Below, piece after piece: positions 23,335-34,738 of a stretch of DNA of 52,203 bases. How positions within the stretch are numbered: position 1 is the stretch's first letter; every line of letters begins with the position of its first letter. The notes beneath the pieces were generated by a model, which was not told the origin of the DNA, made no database searches, and worked only from the letters and a program-made list of their open reading frames with translations. The DNA lies in the NCBI GenBank assembly GCA_016182365.1, contig JACOXO010000017.1:1-52203 (forward strand). The letters are read 5' to 3'. Origin of the DNA: Candidatus Gottesmanbacteria bacterium. Its GTDB lineage: Bacteria; Patescibacteriota; Microgenomatia; JACOXO01. A program made the translations under genes and the position numbers.

Positions 23335-25443
23335 TTAAACTTTGTTGGCTACAATTTTATCAGTAATATTTTTTGGAACCTCTTCATAATGAGATGGTTC
23401 CATATAATAAGCTGCTCTACCCTGTGACATTGACCGCAATGTTGTTGCATATCCGGAAAGCTCAGCTAAGGGTACTGTTGCATTAATAATTCTTGTTAAT
23501 CCTCTTGACTCAGTACCTAAGATTTGTCCTCTTTTAGCAGACAAGTCTCCAATTACCGTACCCATGAAATCTTCAGGTGTTGTTACCTCAACCTTCATAA
23601 TAGGTTCCAAAAGTATGGGAGTTGCGGCTTTGGTTGCAGCCTGTAATGCTTGGGAACCTGCTATCTTAAAAGCAACTTCTGAAGAATCAACATCATGATA
23701 AGTACCATCATAAAGCGTTACTTGTAAATCAACCAAAGGATAACCGGCAATTACTCCATTGGCGGCTGCTTCTATAACCCCTTTTTCAATTGCTGGAATA
23801 AATTCCTGTGGAATAGCTCCACCTTTTATAGCATTTATAAATTCAAAACCTTCACCTCTACCTTTTGGCTCAATTCTTATAAAACAGTGACCATACTGAC
23901 CGCGACCTCCAGATTGCCTAATATACTTTCCTTCTGCTTGAGCTTTACCTTTAATTGTTTCTTTGTAGGCAACCTGAGGAGCGCCGACGTTTGCCTGTAC
24001 TTTAAATTCTCTAAACATTCTATCAACCAAAACCTCAAGATGCAACTCACCCATACCCCAGATAATTGTTTGCCCGGTTTCGTGATTTGTTGAAATTTTA
24101 AATGTTGGGTCTTCTTCTGATAATCTATTCAATGCAATACCCATCTTTTCCTGATCAGCTTTGGTTTTAGGTTCAATAGCCAGAGAAATAACGGGATCTG
24201 GAAATTGAATTGACTCAAGTAAAATATTATCACCCTCGGAAGTTATAGTATCTCCAGTTCCGGTATCTTTAAATCCTACTATTCCAACTATAGATCCTGC
24301 CCCACCCTGTTTAATCTCTTCCCTATGATCTGCATGCATTAAAAGAAGACGTCCAATTCTCTCTTTTTTACTTTTTGAAGCGTTATAAACATAAGTTCCT
24401 GATGTTAATTTACCTGAATAAATTCTTACATACGTAAGTTTACCAACATGAGGATCAAGCTGGATTTTAAAGGCAAGAGCTGATAGCGGTTCATTTATAT
24501 CAGGTTTTCTTTCAATTTTTGATCCATCTGGTTTTGTTGCAATAATTGCCGGAACATCCATAGGAGATGGAAGATAATCAACAACAGCATCCAAAAGCGG
24601 CTGGACACCTTTGTTCCGTAGTGATGATCCGCAATAAATAGGAACTAATTTGTAAGCAATAACAGCGGCTCTTAAGCCTTTCTTAAGCTCAGCTTCAGGA
24701 ATTTCTTCACCGTTTAAAAATTTCTCAATAAGCTTGTCATCTGTTTCAGCAATTCTTTCAACAAGAAAAGCTCGGGCTTTCTCTACTTCATCCTTAATAT
24801 TATCCGGAACGTCTGTAATATCATATTTGGCTCCTAATTCCTCGCCATCCCAGATATATGCTTTTCTAGCCAAAAGATCGACTTCGCCTTTAAATGTGGC
24901 TTCTTTACCAATTGGATAAACCATTACTGCAGTTCTAGCCCCAAGTCTGTCTTCTATGGTTTTTATTGTTCTTTGAAAATCAGCACCCGTCTTATCCATT
25001 TTATTGATAAAACAGATTCTAGGTACTTTATACTTATCAGCCTGATGCCATACGGTTTCTGATTGTGACTGGACGCCTTCCTCAGCATCCAAAACAGTAA
25101 TACCCCCGTCAAGAACCCGCAATGACCTTTCAACTTCTGCTGTAAAATCAACATGTCCCGGAGTATCAATTATATTTATTCTATATTGTCCGTCCTTTGC
25201 TTTATCTTTAGGCGGCCAAAAACAGGTTGTTGCTGCCGAAACAATTGTGATTCCACGTTCCCTTTCCTGAGGCATCCAGTCCATAACTGTTGTTCCTTCA
25301 TCGATATCCCCAATTTTATGGGTTTTTCCGGTATAAAAAAGAATGCGCTCGGTAGTTGTTGTTTTTCCAGCATCAATATGGGCAATAATGCCTATATTCC
25401 TTACTTTTTTTAAATCTTGGATAAGTTGTTGATCGTTTATCAT
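23335..25443 (-). CDS. fusA: Elongation factor G
   Basis: It is taken to start at [24 protein letters not shown] (ATG 25443), 4 bp after rpsG. The ORF track start would overlap rpsG by 95 bp. The 702-residue translocase has G1 (AHIDAGKTT), [19 protein letters not shown] and NKMDKTGAD, followed by domains II-V ([14 protein letters not shown] region, [52 protein letters not shown]). It drives ribosomal translocation. It is the only fusA copy in view. Confidence 0.98.
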   Translation of the reverse strand: MINDQQLIQDLKKVRNIGIIAHIDAGKTTTTERILFYTGKTHKIGDIDEGTTVMDWMPQERERGITIVSAATTCFWPPKDKAKDGQYRINIIDTPGHVDFTAEVERSLRVLDGGITVLDAEEGVQSQSETVWHQADKYKVPRICFINKMDKTGADFQRTIKTIEDRLGARTAVMVYPIGKEATFKGEVDLLARKAYIWDGEELGAKYDITDVPDNIKDEVEKARAFLVERIAETDDKLIEKFLNGEEIPEAELKKGLRAAVIAYKLVPIYCGSSLRNKGVQPLLDAVVDYLPSPMDVPAIIATKPDGSKIERKPDINEPLSALAFKIQLDPHVGKLTYVRIYSGKLTSGTYVYNASKSKKERIGRLLLMHADHREEIKQGGAGSIVGIVGFKDTGTGDTITSEGDNILLESIQFPDPVISLAIEPKTKADQEKMGIALNRLSEEDPTFKISTNHETGQTIIWGMGELHLEVLVDRMFREFKVQANVGAPQVAYKETIKGKAQAEGKYIRQSGGRGQYGHCFIRIEPKGRGEGFEFINAIKGGAIPQEFIPAIEKGVIEAAANGVIAGYPLVDLQVTLYDGTYHDVDSSEVAFKIAGSQALQAATKAATPILLEPIMKVEVTTPEDFMGTVIGDLSAKRGQILGTESRGLTRIINATVPLAELSGYATTLRSMSQGRAAYYMEPSHYEEVPKNITDKIVANKV

Positions 25444-25447
25444 GTCT

Positions 25448-25921
25448 TTACCATCTGAAATGTGAGAAGACTTTATTGGCTTCAGCCATTTTATGTGTTG
25501 TGTCCTTTTTCTTAACAGCTTCTCCGGAACCGTTAGAAGCATCTATAAGTTCTGCTGCCAACTTCTGAGAAAAATGCCGGTATTCCTTATTTGACTTTTT
25601 TGCTGTTGCGGCAATAATCCATCTAATAGCCAAAGAAGTCCTTCTGTCACCTCTTACCTCAGAAGGTACTTGATAAGCTGCTCCACCTACTCTTTTTGAA
25701 CGTACTTCTACTTTCGGACTGACATTATTTATAGCTTTTTCAAAAGTTTCTATAGGGTTTAAGCCTTTTTTCTCAATTTCAGAAAAAGCATCGTAGACAG
25801 CTTTATAAGCTGCTCCTTTTTTCCCACTTCTCATAACCCTGTTTATAAGTCTTGCTACAGTTTGACTATTATAAACTGGATCTCCAGATATCATTTTTTT
25901 CTCTGCTAATTTTGTTGCCAT
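25448..25921 (-). CDS. rpsG: 30S ribosomal protein S7
   Basis: The 157-residue protein matches S7 (uS7): [63 protein letters not shown], and the C-terminal helix [18 protein letters not shown]. It nucleates assembly of the small-subunit head and contacts the E-site tRNA. It lies 11 bp after rpsL, the usual order. Confidence 0.98.
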   Translation of the reverse strand: MATKLAEKKMISGDPVYNSQTVARLINRVMRSGKKGAAYKAVYDAFSEIEKKGLNPIETFEKAINNVSPKVEVRSKRVGGAAYQVPSEVRGDRRTSLAIRWIIAATAKKSNKEYRHFSQKLAAELIDASNGSGEAVKKKDTTHKMAEANKVFSHFRW

Positions 25922-25932
25922 ATATTATTTAT

Positions 25933-26373
25933 TTATGCGGCCGCTACAGCTGATTTGACAGGTGCAGCACCACTTTTTGCTCCGTATAAGGATCTCCCTT
26001 GTTTTCTACCTACTACTGGGCTTGTATCATATTTACCTCTGACAATATGATATTTTACTCCAGGAAGATCTTTTACTCTTCCGCCTCTAACCATAACAAC
26101 AGCATGTTCTGTTAACTCGTGACCAACACCTGGAATATATGCTGTAACTTCCTGTCTATTTGAAAGTCTGACTCTTGCAATTTTACGAAGAGCTGAATTT
26201 GGTTTTTTAGGAGTCATTGTTTTGACTACAGTAACAACTCCTCTTTTAAAAGGAGATTCAAATCCTGCCGCTTCTCTAGTTCTTGCATTGTAACTCTTTC
26301 TAAGAGCGGCCGCTTTGACTTTCTTTTGCTTTTTCTTTCTTGGTTTTCTAATAAGTTGTGATAGCGTCGGCAT
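25933..26373 (-). CDS. rpsL: 30S ribosomal protein S12 with an insertion near the N-terminus
   Basis: It is taken to start at [16 protein letters not shown] (ATG 26373), 4 bp after the rpoC stop. The ORF track start lies within rpoC. The 146-residue protein keeps the decoding-site loops ([11 protein letters not shown] and [16 protein letters not shown]). Between AAAL and FKRGVV it has about 18 residues ([17 protein letters not shown]) where E. coli has five, a 13-residue insertion. It ends in an Ala/Val-rich tail ([10 protein letters not shown]). Confidence 0.97.
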   Translation of the reverse strand: MPTLSQLIRKPRKKKQKKVKAAALRKSYNARTREAAGFESPFKRGVVTVVKTMTPKKPNSALRKIARVRLSNRQEVTAYIPGVGHELTEHAVVMVRGGRVKDLPGVKYHIVRGKYDTSPVVGRKQGRSLYGAKSGAAPVKSAVAAA

Positions 26374-26377
26374 AAGT

Positions 26378-29300
26378 CTATTCGTTTTTAATAACAGCAC
26401 GATCCTCTGATACCGGAATCAGTCTTCCAATAATCACGTTTTCTTTAAGTCCTAAAAGATGATCTTTCTTACCAGCTGAGGCGGCTTCAGTTAATATACT
26501 TGTAGTTTCCTGAAATGATGCAGCTGATAACCATGAATCAGTATATAATGCTGCTATGGTTATACCTAAAACTACAACTTGAGCTGTTGCTGCATCTCCA
26601 CCTTCTGCTAAAACTTTACCATTTTTCTCTTCAAAAGTAGCTTTATCAACTAATTCACCAGGAAGCATGTCTGTGTCTCCTGCTGTTTCAACCCTCACTT
26701 TATCACTCATCTTTTTAATAATCACTTCGAAATGTTTGTCATTAATTGGAATACCTTGTGATTCGTATACTTTTTGAACTTCATCTATAAGATATTTTTG
26801 TACTCCTCGCAACCCCCTTACAGATAAAACTTCTTTAATATCCAGATATCCTGAAGTTATCTGCTGGCCGGATGAGACTAGCTGGCCATCTTTAACAAGC
26901 AGTTGACTTGTTAACGGCACAATATACTCTCTTACTTCCTGCGGTCTGGTTGCCTGACTGACAACTAAGACTTTTATTCCATCGGCAACATCGGCAATTT
27001 TTACTTTTCCTGAAATCTCAACAATTGGTGATCTGACTTTTGGTGTTCTTGTTTCAAATAACTCCTCAACCCGAGGCAAACCCTGAGTAACGTCAAGCCC
27101 AACAATACCTCCTGCGTGCCTGACTCTCATGGTAAGCTGAGTACCCGGTTCACCAATTGATTGAGCAGCAACAACTCCAGCTGGAGTTCCTATCTCAACT
27201 AATTTTCTTGTAGCTAAATCTCTACCATAACAAAGCTGGCAAATTCCATATTTGGCATTACAGGTAAGAGGCGACCTTAGCATAACTTCATCTATACCAT
27301 TGGTCGTTTCAATAATTTGAGCTTGTTCGTCTGATATTTCCGTATTTTTCTCAACTATAACTTTTTTACCGTCTTTGATATCAGCTCCCGCTATCCTACC
27401 ATTTATCCTTTGAGCAAATGATGTTCTTCTTTTATCCTCTTTGTATACATAGATACCCAAGTCGGTTTTACAATCTTCCAATCTAACTATTACATCATGA
27501 GCAACATCAACAAGTCTACGGGTGAGGTACCCTGCATCAGCCGTTTTTAAAGCTGAGTCGGTTAAACCTTTCCTTGAACCTCTTGTTGAAGTAACATATT
27601 CAAAAATTGATAAACCTTCCCTGAAGTTTGATTTTGTTGGAAGTTCAACGATTTTACCTAAAGGATCAACTGAAAGTCCTCTCATTGCTGAAAGTTGTTT
27701 TAACTGATCCCTACTAGCCCTGGCTCCTCCTGAATCAATAATCATTTTAACTGGATTGGAGCTGGGTAATATTTTCCAGGTTTCATCTGCAAGTTTTTCC
27801 GTTGTTTCTATCCAGATATCATTTGAAAGTCTTCTTTTTTCTTCAAGCGTTATAAGACCATTACTATAATTTGATTCAATATCATAAACTTTCTTTTCGG
27901 CCTCAGTTACAAGTTTCTTTTTTTCAGGAACAATAAGACAATCAAATACTGAAACTGAAAGACCGCCTGATAATGTTGAACCCCAGAAACCTAAATCTTT
28001 AATAGCGTCGATTAATAAGACCATTTTCTCTGAATCCAAAAACTTCATGGCATCAGTAATAATTTTTTTTAGATCTGCAGCTTTAACTGGTTTGTTTATA
28101 AATCTAAGATCCTGAGGAAGTAATTCATTAAAAAGGATTCTGCCAACGCTTGTATCCATTCTTTTACCGTCAACGTTAACTGCTATTTTTTCTCTAAGCG
28201 GAAGTTTTTTCGTCTGATAAGCATACAGAGCCTCTGATACACCAGCGAAAATCTTAGGAGTTTTTTGACTATCGCTATTTTCTAAAGTTGTAACGTAATA
28301 ACAACCTAAAACCATTTCTTTGTTTGGGAAAGTAATTAAACTCCCATCTGCTGGTTTTAAAAGATTTGCAACAGGAAGCATTAATCTTCTGGCTTCTTCT
28401 TGAGCTGCATCAGATAAGGGAATATGAACAGCCATTTGATCACCGTCAAAGTCTGCATTGTATCCAGCACAAACACAAGGATGAATCCTGATTGCTGAAC
28501 CTTCAATTAGTATTGGATAAAATGCCTGTATACCAAGTTTATGAAGAGTTGGAGCTCTATTTAGAAGAACCGGGTGATTTTTAGTGATTTCCTCCAAAAT
28601 ATCAAAAACTTGCGGATGCCGTTCATCCAAAAAGTTTTTAGCACTCTTCACATTAGGGCAAACTCCACGAGCAATAAGCTCTCTCAAAACAAACGGTTTA
28701 AACATTTCAAGAGCCATCTCTTTAGGTAGTCCGCACTGATAAAGAGATAATTCTGGTCCAACAACAATAACAGATCTTCCCGAATAATCCACTCTTTTTC
28801 CTAAAAGATTTTGTCTGAACCTTCCCTGTTTTCCCCGAAGCATTTCTGAGAGTGATCTTAATTTCTGTTGTCCAGTTCTTCTTACCTGAGGTTTTTGTGT
28901 TGTATCAATAAGTGAATCTACAGCTTCCTGCAACATTCTTTTTTCATTTCTAAGAATTATTTCAGGAGCTCCAAGATCCATTAAGTGCTTAAGTCTGTTG
29001 TTTCTGTTAATTACCCTTCTGTATAAATCATTTAAATCAGATGTGGCAAACCGTCCACCTGTTAGTTGCACCATAGGTCGCAAATCAGGTGGGAGTACTG
29101 GAAGGTTTTTCAAAATCATCCATGAAGGCGAAATTACTGCATTTTTAAATGCTTCGACAACCCTCAGTCTTTTTGTTATCTTAATATGCTTTTGTCCTGT
29201 TACTTTCTTGGCTTCATTTCGCAAATCTGCGGCAATTTTTACAAGATCTAAAGCTTTAATTAAATTAATAAGTGCACCAGCACCCATTCTAACATCAAAA

Positions 29301-30094
29301 AAGTCTGTTAGACCGTAATCAGATAAACTTAAATATTCTTCTTCAGAAAGAACAGTTTGGACTTTAATATTGCCAACTAACAAATTAAGCTGTTTGAATA
29401 ATCCTTCAAGTTTTGTTTTCTCTGACTCTCTTTTTTCTTCAAGAGAAATAACTCTTTGTCTTTCTTTAAACTTGGATTCATCAAGTGTTAAATCTCTCAC
29501 TTCTTTATTCTTTTGTTTTGTAGAAATATCTTTTCTCTCTTTTTCAAATTGTTTTTCAACCTCCTTAATTTGTTCTTTAAATGAGTCCACAATTTCATCA
29601 GTTCTTTCTTTTTTCTTCTTATCTAAAGATTTTGTAGCTTCTTTTCTTTTTTGATCGTTAACTTCAGTTACTAAAAATTTGGCATAATAAATAATTCCTT
29701 CAAGCTCCCTCGGTGTCATACCAAGAAGCAAAGACATCTTGCTTGGAGCGCCTTTTGCAAACCAGACATGAGCTACAGCTGTTGCAAGTTCAATATGACC
29801 CATTCTTTCTCTTCTTACTCTACTTTGCGTAACTTCAACACCACATTTATCACAAATTATTCCTTTATATCTAATTCTTTTATATTTTCCGCAGTAACAC
29901 TCCCAATCCTTAGTTGGACCAAAAATTCTTTCATCAAATAATCCATCTTTTTCCGGCCTTAATGTTCTATAGTTAATCGTTTCGGGTTTGGTTACTTCTC
30001 CATAAGACCAATGTTTAATTTCATCAGGGGATGCCAACTTAATAAGAAGTCCGGAAAAATCTGCGATATTATTTAAATTAGTTTGTTTATCCAT
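26378..30094 (-). CDS. rpoC: DNA-directed RNA polymerase subunit beta'
   Basis: The 1238-residue subunit has the N-terminal zinc ribbon ([23 protein letters not shown]), a lysine/glutamate-rich coiled insertion (near 145-230), the catalytic [12 protein letters not shown] that binds the active-site magnesium, and the second zinc site ([16 protein letters not shown]). The trigger loop and bridge helix follow, with the [16 protein letters not shown] segment. It is shorter than E. coli beta' (1407) because the lineage-specific trigger-loop insertion is absent. It follows rpoB by 1 bp. Confidence 0.99.
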   Translation of the reverse strand: MDKQTNLNNIADFSGLLIKLASPDEIKHWSYGEVTKPETINYRTLRPEKDGLFDERIFGPTKDWECYCGKYKRIRYKGIICDKCGVEVTQSRVRRERMGHIELATAVAHVWFAKGAPSKMSLLLGMTPRELEGIIYYAKFLVTEVNDQKRKEATKSLDKKKKERTDEIVDSFKEQIKEVEKQFEKERKDISTKQKNKEVRDLTLDESKFKERQRVISLEEKRESEKTKLEGLFKQLNLLVGNIKVQTVLSEEEYLSLSDYGLTDFFDVRMGAGALINLIKALDLVKIAADLRNEAKKVTGQKHIKITKRLRVVEAFKNAVISPSWMILKNLPVLPPDLRPMVQLTGGRFATSDLNDLYRRVINRNNRLKHLMDLGAPEIILRNEKRMLQEAVDSLIDTTQKPQVRRTGQQKLRSLSEMLRGKQGRFRQNLLGKRVDYSGRSVIVVGPELSLYQCGLPKEMALEMFKPFVLRELIARGVCPNVKSAKNFLDERHPQVFDILEEITKNHPVLLNRAPTLHKLGIQAFYPILIEGSAIRIHPCVCAGYNADFDGDQMAVHIPLSDAAQEEARRLMLPVANLLKPADGSLITFPNKEMVLGCYYVTTLENSDSQKTPKIFAGVSEALYAYQTKKLPLREKIAVNVDGKRMDTSVGRILFNELLPQDLRFINKPVKAADLKKIITDAMKFLDSEKMVLLIDAIKDLGFWGSTLSGGLSVSVFDCLIVPEKKKLVTEAEKKVYDIESNYSNGLITLEEKRRLSNDIWIETTEKLADETWKILPSSNPVKMIIDSGGARASRDQLKQLSAMRGLSVDPLGKIVELPTKSNFREGLSIFEYVTSTRGSRKGLTDSALKTADAGYLTRRLVDVAHDVIVRLEDCKTDLGIYVYKEDKRRTSFAQRINGRIAGADIKDGKKVIVEKNTEISDEQAQIIETTNGIDEVMLRSPLTCNAKYGICQLCYGRDLATRKLVEIGTPAGVVAAQSIGEPGTQLTMRVRHAGGIVGLDVTQGLPRVEELFETRTPKVRSPIVEISGKVKIADVADGIKVLVVSQATRPQEVREYIVPLTSQLLVKDGQLVSSGQQITSGYLDIKEVLSVRGLRGVQKYLIDEVQKVYESQGIPINDKHFEVIIKKMSDKVRVETAGDTDMLPGELVDKATFEEKNGKVLAEGGDAATAQVVVLGITIAALYTDSWLSAASFQETTSILTEAASAGKKDHLLGLKENVIIGRLIPVSEDRAVIKNE

Positions 30095-30095
30095 A

Positions 30096-33000
30096 TTATT
30101 TAATTTTTTCCTCAGTGTTATTAGTAGGAGCTAATGAAGTTAAGCTTGTATTATCTGCAGGAGTTACTGGCGTAGACTGGGGAACGTCTTGAACAAAAGG
30201 TTTTTTATGAACAACGTCCGTTGGTGTAACCGAAAGAGACAGTGCCTGAAGTTCTTTGATAAGAACTTTAAATGATTCAGGTACTGTTGATTCAGGAATT
30301 ACCCCACCTTTTACAATCGCCTCAAATGACCGGGCTCTTCCTACAACATCATCACTTTTAATTGTAAGCATTTCCTGAAGAGTTCTTGCCGCCTTGTGTG
30401 CCTCAAGTGCCCATACTTCCATCTCTCCAAGACGCTGTCCTCCCATTTGAGCTTTACCTCCCAAAGGTTGCTGTGTAACAAGAGAATATGGACCGGTTGA
30501 TCTTGCGTGTGTTTTGTCCTCAACCATGTGGATAAGCTTCATGACATATTCTATTCCAACAACTACCTTTTCTTGGTAAGGCTCGCCTGTCTTACCGTCA
30601 AAAAGCCTCATTTTACCGTCTTTAGCAAAACCGGCTCTAATCAGTTCAGAAACAATTTTTTCCTCTGAAATTTTTTCAAAAACAGGTGTTGCTACTTTAT
30701 AGCCTAGTTTAGCTGCAGCAAGTCCTACATGGGCTTCAAGCAGCTGGCCTAAATTCATACGTGACAACACTGATAATGGAGAAATAATTATATCAACCGG
30801 ACTTCCATCCTCCATATAAGGCATATCGTGCTGAGATACAATTTTTGAAATAACGCCTTTATTTCCATGTCTTCCGGCAAGCTTATCTCCAACAACTACT
30901 TTTCTTATCTGGGCTACTTTTACGATAATTTTTTTAATTGTTCCTGGTTCAAGCTCATCACCTTTTTCACGGTCCAAAATTTTTACTTCGATAACTACTC
31001 CTCGTTCACCATGGGGCATACGAAGAGATGTATCTCTTACTTCTCTTGCTTTTTCTCCAAAAATTGCTCTAAGAAGCCTTTCCTCGGCTGTAAGTTCAGT
31101 CTCACCTTTTGGTGCAATCTTACCAACAAGAATATCATTGGGTCCAACCTCAGCCCCAACTATAACAATGCCTTCTTTATCAAGATTGCTAAGCGCTTCT
31201 TCTCCTACATTAGGAATATCTCTTGTTGTTTCTTCAGGACCAAGTTTAGTATCAACAACACTGGACTCATATTCTTCAATGTTGATTGATGTCAATATGT
31301 CTTCTTTGACTAATCTATCTGAAATAACAATAGCATCCTCATAACCTAAACCTTCATAACTCATATAGGCAATTGTAAGATTCTGGCCTAGTGCCAATTC
31401 TCCCGCTTCAGAGGCGGGACCATCGATTAAAACTTGACCTTTTTGAACTTTATCGCCAACAGAAACAAAAGGTTTTTGTGAAAAACATGTGCTTTGAGCT
31501 GTTCTTTGGAATTTTTTAACCTGATAAACTTCTTCTTTACCGCTTGTTCCTTTAACTACAATCATATTGGCGTCAACATAACTAACTTTTCCTGATTCTT
31601 TGGCTGTTATAACTCTTTCCATTGCAAGCGGAATAACTTTTTCCATTCCAGTTCCAACAATAGGGGAAGCTGGTTTTAGAAGAGGTACAGATTGACATTG
31701 CATGTGTGTACCCATCAAAGCCCTGTTTGCCTCATCATTTGCTAAAAACGGAATAAGGGATGCAGCAAGCCCTACAACTTGTCTTGGAACTATATCAATA
31801 TAACTAATATTCACTGCTTCTGTTTCCATGAAGCTACCTTTATATCTTGCTGGAACATGTGTATCAAGAATGTAACCTTTTTCATCTGTGTTAACCAAAG
31901 CATGAGTAATGTATACATTTTGCTCATCGTCAGCAGATAAATAGACAATTTCCTGAGTTAACTTCATTTTAGTTTTGGACCCTCTAACCTCTTTAACTAC
32001 CTTTCTGTATGGAGTTTCCAAAAATCCATATTCGTTTACTCTGGAATAAAGGGCCATATATGTAACAAGACCGATGTTAGGTCCTTCAGGCGATCTGACA
32101 GGACAGATTCTTCCATATTGTGAAGCATTAATATCTCTTATTGAAAATGAGGCTCTTTCTCTTGATATACCGCCTGAACCCATAACGGTAAGACGCCTTA
32201 AATTATCAAGTTCAGAAAGAGGATTGGTTTGATCAAGAATCGCAGAAAGTTGGCTTGTTCGGAAAAAATCGTTGATTGCTGCAATAACTGGTCTTGCATT
32301 AACAAGAAGAGTTGGAGTAATTTCCATACCGCTTCCTGCCAAACTCATTCTTTCTTTAACCACTCTTTCAAGTCTTAATAACCCTATTCTAAATGCGTTT
32401 TTAGCAACTAATTCACCAACTGTTCTTACTCTTCTATTACCTAAATGGTCAATATCATCGGTATCGCCTTTGCCATTTTGCAATCCTAGAAGATAGGATA
32501 CTGAGGCTATAAGGTCTTCCTTTGTCAAAATCCAATGGTCACGGTCATTTGGTATATTAATACCTAATTTTTTGTTAACTTTATATCTTCCAACATTATC
32601 CAAACTATAACGACGGGAGTTAAAAAATAAATTTTTTAAATATTCGCGGGCGGTATCCAAAACCACTGGTTCACCTGGCCGCATTCTTCTATATATCTCT
32701 AAAACTGCTTCAATTGAGCTCTTTGTAGGATCTTTATCAATTGTAGTTTTAATGTATTGATGTTTAGGATCAGTGTCAACTGCTTTGAAAAGATTAATCA
32801 TTTCTTCGTCGGTTTCAATCCCAACCGCTCTTAAAAAGGTGGTGATCGGGAATTTTCTCTTTCTATCTATTCTGACTGTAATTACATCATTTCTGGAAAT
32901 TGCAAAGTCAAGCCATGAACCATGTTCTGGTCTTATCTCTGAACTATGTAAAATACGGCCTGTGATCCTATCAATATCTGCGGAAAAAAATACTCCGGGA

Positions 33001-33416
33001 GACCTTACTATTTGATTGACAATGCATCTTTCAACACCATTGATGACAAAAGTTCCATTAGCTGTCATCTGGGGAATATCGCCTAAAAATACTTCCTGAG
33101 TTTGTCTTTGGCCTGTTTGTTTATTTATAAGAGTGGCTTTTAATTTAAGAGGGGCATCGTAGGTTACACCTTTTTCAATTGCTTCTTTGTAACTATATTT
33201 TGGTTCTCCAAATGAATGCTCTGAAAATTCCAATAACCAGTTTTTGCCAGTAAAATCCTCAACCGGTGAGATTTCAGAAAGAAGACGTGCAATTCCCGTG
33301 GTTAAAAAAGACGCATATGACTCTCTCTGTACAGAGGTTAAGTCTATGGGTTTTAATGTTTCAGGAAAAGCGCCTCCCCAATACTGCCTAATTGAAGGTT
33401 TATTATTTCCCATCAC
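30096..33416 (-). CDS. rpoB: DNA-directed RNA polymerase subunit beta
   Basis: The 1106-residue subunit has the rifampicin region ([35 protein letters not shown]), the [15 protein letters not shown] fragment, and the [16 protein letters not shown] and [32 protein letters not shown] catalytic segments. The rifampicin region reads [20 protein letters not shown], where the common bacterial form is NPLSELTHKRRLSALGPGG, a difference relevant to intrinsic rifampicin resistance. Start is MM; either Met is possible. A Thr/Pro-rich C-terminal tail ([21 protein letters not shown]) is extra. First gene of the superoperon; rplJL and rplKA are not upstream. Confidence 0.99.
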   Translation of the reverse strand: MMGNNKPSIRQYWGGAFPETLKPIDLTSVQRESYASFLTTGIARLLSEISPVEDFTGKNWLLEFSEHSFGEPKYSYKEAIEKGVTYDAPLKLKATLINKQTGQRQTQEVFLGDIPQMTANGTFVINGVERCIVNQIVRSPGVFFSADIDRITGRILHSSEIRPEHGSWLDFAISRNDVITVRIDRKRKFPITTFLRAVGIETDEEMINLFKAVDTDPKHQYIKTTIDKDPTKSSIEAVLEIYRRMRPGEPVVLDTAREYLKNLFFNSRRYSLDNVGRYKVNKKLGINIPNDRDHWILTKEDLIASVSYLLGLQNGKGDTDDIDHLGNRRVRTVGELVAKNAFRIGLLRLERVVKERMSLAGSGMEITPTLLVNARPVIAAINDFFRTSQLSAILDQTNPLSELDNLRRLTVMGSGGISRERASFSIRDINASQYGRICPVRSPEGPNIGLVTYMALYSRVNEYGFLETPYRKVVKEVRGSKTKMKLTQEIVYLSADDEQNVYITHALVNTDEKGYILDTHVPARYKGSFMETEAVNISYIDIVPRQVVGLAASLIPFLANDEANRALMGTHMQCQSVPLLKPASPIVGTGMEKVIPLAMERVITAKESGKVSYVDANMIVVKGTSGKEEVYQVKKFQRTAQSTCFSQKPFVSVGDKVQKGQVLIDGPASEAGELALGQNLTIAYMSYEGLGYEDAIVISDRLVKEDILTSINIEEYESSVVDTKLGPEETTRDIPNVGEEALSNLDKEGIVIVGAEVGPNDILVGKIAPKGETELTAEERLLRAIFGEKAREVRDTSLRMPHGERGVVIEVKILDREKGDELEPGTIKKIIVKVAQIRKVVVGDKLAGRHGNKGVISKIVSQHDMPYMEDGSPVDIIISPLSVLSRMNLGQLLEAHVGLAAAKLGYKVATPVFEKISEEKIVSELIRAGFAKDGKMRLFDGKTGEPYQEKVVVGIEYVMKLIHMVEDKTHARSTGPYSLVTQQPLGGKAQMGGQRLGEMEVWALEAHKAARTLQEMLTIKSDDVVGRARSFEAIVKGGVIPESTVPESFKVLIKELQALSLSVTPTDVVHKKPFVQDVPQSTPVTPADNTSLTSLAPTNNTEEKIK

Positions 33417-33459
33417 GTATATTATTATTTAAAAAAAATCGTTTTGCTACAGTAACGAC

Positions 33460-33488
33460 AAAAATAGCGTACTACAATCAAAGTACGC
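33460..33488 (-). terminator. Attenuator-like hairpin in the rpoB leader
   Basis: On the minus strand GCGTAC-TTTGATTGTA-GTACGC is followed by TATTTTTG. It lies about 25 nt downstream of the -10 box and about 45 nt before the rpoB start, in a position suitable for transcription attenuation of rpoBC. Confidence 0.6.
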
Positions 33489-33512
33489 CTAAACGTATTT
33501 AAATGTAGAGTT

Positions 33513-33541
33513 ATTCTATACTACAATATAACTCTTGTCAA
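33513..33541 (-). promoter_or_regulatory. Strong sigma70-type promoter for rpoBC superoperon
   Basis: On the minus strand TTGACA (33541-33536) and TAGAAT (33518-33513) are spaced by exactly 17 bp. The leader to rpoB is about 95 nt and carries the hairpin at 33467-33488. Confidence 0.8.
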
Positions 33542-33544
33542 CAA

Positions 33545-33703
33545 TTAATTGCGTGGCACGTCTAAACCCCATTTTTCCATAGCATATCCAAAACCTTTAT
33601 TTCTTATTAATTTTTCTAATCCTTTAACGCTTTCCAAATTACTAATTCGCCTACCTTCAGTTTTGTAACTACAAATCCGATCCTGGATCGAATTATTTCT
33701 ATC
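33545..33703 (-). pseudogene. Short open frame without a start codon, probable gene remnant
   Basis: Between an in-frame TAG at 33704-33706 and the TAA at 33545 there are 52 open codons. The translation has ordinary protein-like composition (RICSYKTEGRRISN, then GFGYAMEKWGLDVPRN). No ATG is near its beginning; the only Met is 11 codons from the end. The -35 box of the rpoB promoter abuts its 3' end. It may be the tail of a decayed gene cut by rearrangement, or chance. I do not recognise a family. It also contains the imperfect dyad AATCCGATCCTGGATCGAATT (33675-33695). Confidence 0.3.
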
Positions 33704-33706
33704 CTA

Positions 33707-33736
33707 GACAAAAAGATCCGATCGGATGAATTTGTC
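33707..33736 (+). repeat. 30 bp palindromic repeat, copy 3
   Basis: GACAAAAAGATCCGATCGG followed by ATGAATTTGTC, the most symmetric copy: GACAAA/TTTGTC and ATCCGATCGGAT pair perfectly with three mismatched positions between. It lies 7 bp after the stop of the minus-strand gene at 33744. Confidence 0.85.
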
Positions 33737-33743
33737 GATCTAA

Positions 33744-34499
33744 TTATTTAGCTAAAACTGAATTTAATTTTTCCGCCTCCTCTAAAAAGTCAGTAACTCT
33801 TGGAGGAGTAGTTTTTAAGATTAGCTCATGATCTCTAAGAGATACGATGTATGATAGTTGCTCAAGAAACCTGAGAGGTACTCTTTTACTTATATATTGT
33901 TGATCAGCTATATAAGCACTAATTGAGTTTCCAATCAGTTTTAGCTGATCCTCTGATAAGTTATCCGAGCCGATTGCGAATTCATTACATCCCCCAAACA
34001 TAGGCAAATAATTATTTGTATTTCCTGTTTGCAACCACTGTTGAACTAAATAATATGCATTATAATAAGAAGTTTGATAATCTAGATCTTTGGCAAGAGT
34101 TATTGGTGAAAATGGTCTTGTTATTAGTCCTTTTGCTTCATCTGGAATAATACCACTATCTTTTGGGTAAGTGAAAGCAAAAGTTTCCAAAGCTTCCGAG
34201 ATCAAAACTTTTGTAGTCCTTAAAGAAGTATAAAACCTATATAGAGGATGATTACTCAGTTCGTTAAATTGATCTTGTGAAAGATAACGTCCTTCAATTA
34301 AAAGTGAAGAAATTTCCTCCTCAGGTAAAGAATAAAGAAATCTTAGTAAATTACCAACATTATCGGTATGCAAAGAAAGTTTAACTCTATGTCCACTGCT
34401 TGGTATAGTAACTTCAGGTAAAACTACAACATGAATATTTTGTGGTTTTTCTTTTGTGAATTGTATATCTGGTTGTAGTTGAGTATGCACGACTTCCAT
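33744..34499 (-). CDS. Protein of unknown function
   Basis: The 251-residue protein has no signal peptide, no membrane segment and no motif I recognise. The N-terminal half has a beta strand-rich start (HVVVLPEVTIPSSGHRVKLSLHTD), then a helical region (LLRFLYSLPEEEISSLLIEG) and YNAYYLVQQWLQTG. It looks soluble and cytoplasmic. A TATAAT lies 12 nt before ATG with no Shine-Dalgarno, so the mRNA may be leaderless. It is divergent from the leader-peptide/HEPN-like cassette and is followed at once by palindrome copy 3. This accessory setting hints at a mobile or defence-linked gene, but nothing in the sequence proves it. Confidence 0.55.
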   Translation of the reverse strand: MEVVHTQLQPDIQFTKEKPQNIHVVVLPEVTIPSSGHRVKLSLHTDNVGNLLRFLYSLPEEEISSLLIEGRYLSQDQFNELSNHPLYRFYTSLRTTKVLISEALETFAFTYPKDSGIIPDEAKGLITRPFSPITLAKDLDYQTSYYNAYYLVQQWLQTGNTNNYLPMFGGCNEFAIGSDNLSEDQLKLIGNSISAYIADQQYISKRVPLRFLEQLSYIVSLRDHELILKTTPPRVTDFLEEAEKLNSVLAK

Positions 34500-34542
34500 A
34501 CAAGTTATTATATTATAGGTTGATATAAATTGGAGGGCTTTT

Positions 34543-34584
34543 ATGAGTATTTTTAAATTAATGGTATTATTTAGTTATGAATAA
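34543..34584 (+). CDS. Possible 13-residue leader peptide
   Basis: MSIFKLMVLFSYE begins 6 nt after a strong Shine-Dalgarno (GGAGGG, 34532-34537). Its stop overlaps the ATG of the 53-residue ORF at 34577. The downstream ORF has no ribosome binding site of its own, so this small frame may load ribosomes for it. It could also be chance. Confidence 0.4.
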   Translation: MSIFKLMVLFSYE

Positions 34585-34738
34585 TAAAATTCTAAAGAAG
34601 AAAAGAAGTGACACGAAAATTGGCACCATTGAAAAGAAATATGGAAAGGATTTTGGCGTTAGATCTGATAAAAAACTAGGTTCCTATTTAAAAGAAAAGG
34701 GGTATTCTTCACTAAGTAAGTTACTAATAAATGAGTAA
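34577..34738 (+). CDS. Small basic protein, putative antitoxin
   Basis: This gene is below the ORF-track cutoff. It encodes 53 residues beginning MNNKILKKKRSDTKIGTIEKKYG and ending SYLKEKGYSSLSKLLINE. It is strongly basic at the N-terminus and has a helical end. The spacing of TIEKKYGKDFGVRSDKKLGSYLKEKGY resembles a short conserved family rather than random sequence, but I cannot name it. It overlaps the HEPN-like gene by 8 bp, as small antitoxin genes commonly do with their toxin. Start is ATG 34577, the first in frame. Confidence 0.6.
   Translation: MNNKILKKKRSDTKIGTIEKKYGKDFGVRSDKKLGSYLKEKGYSSLSKLLINE

Noticed and set aside
30867-31289. 140-residue plus-strand ORF opposite rpoB
   Set aside because: Asn/Phe/Tyr/Ser-rich antisense shadow of conserved rpoB codons.
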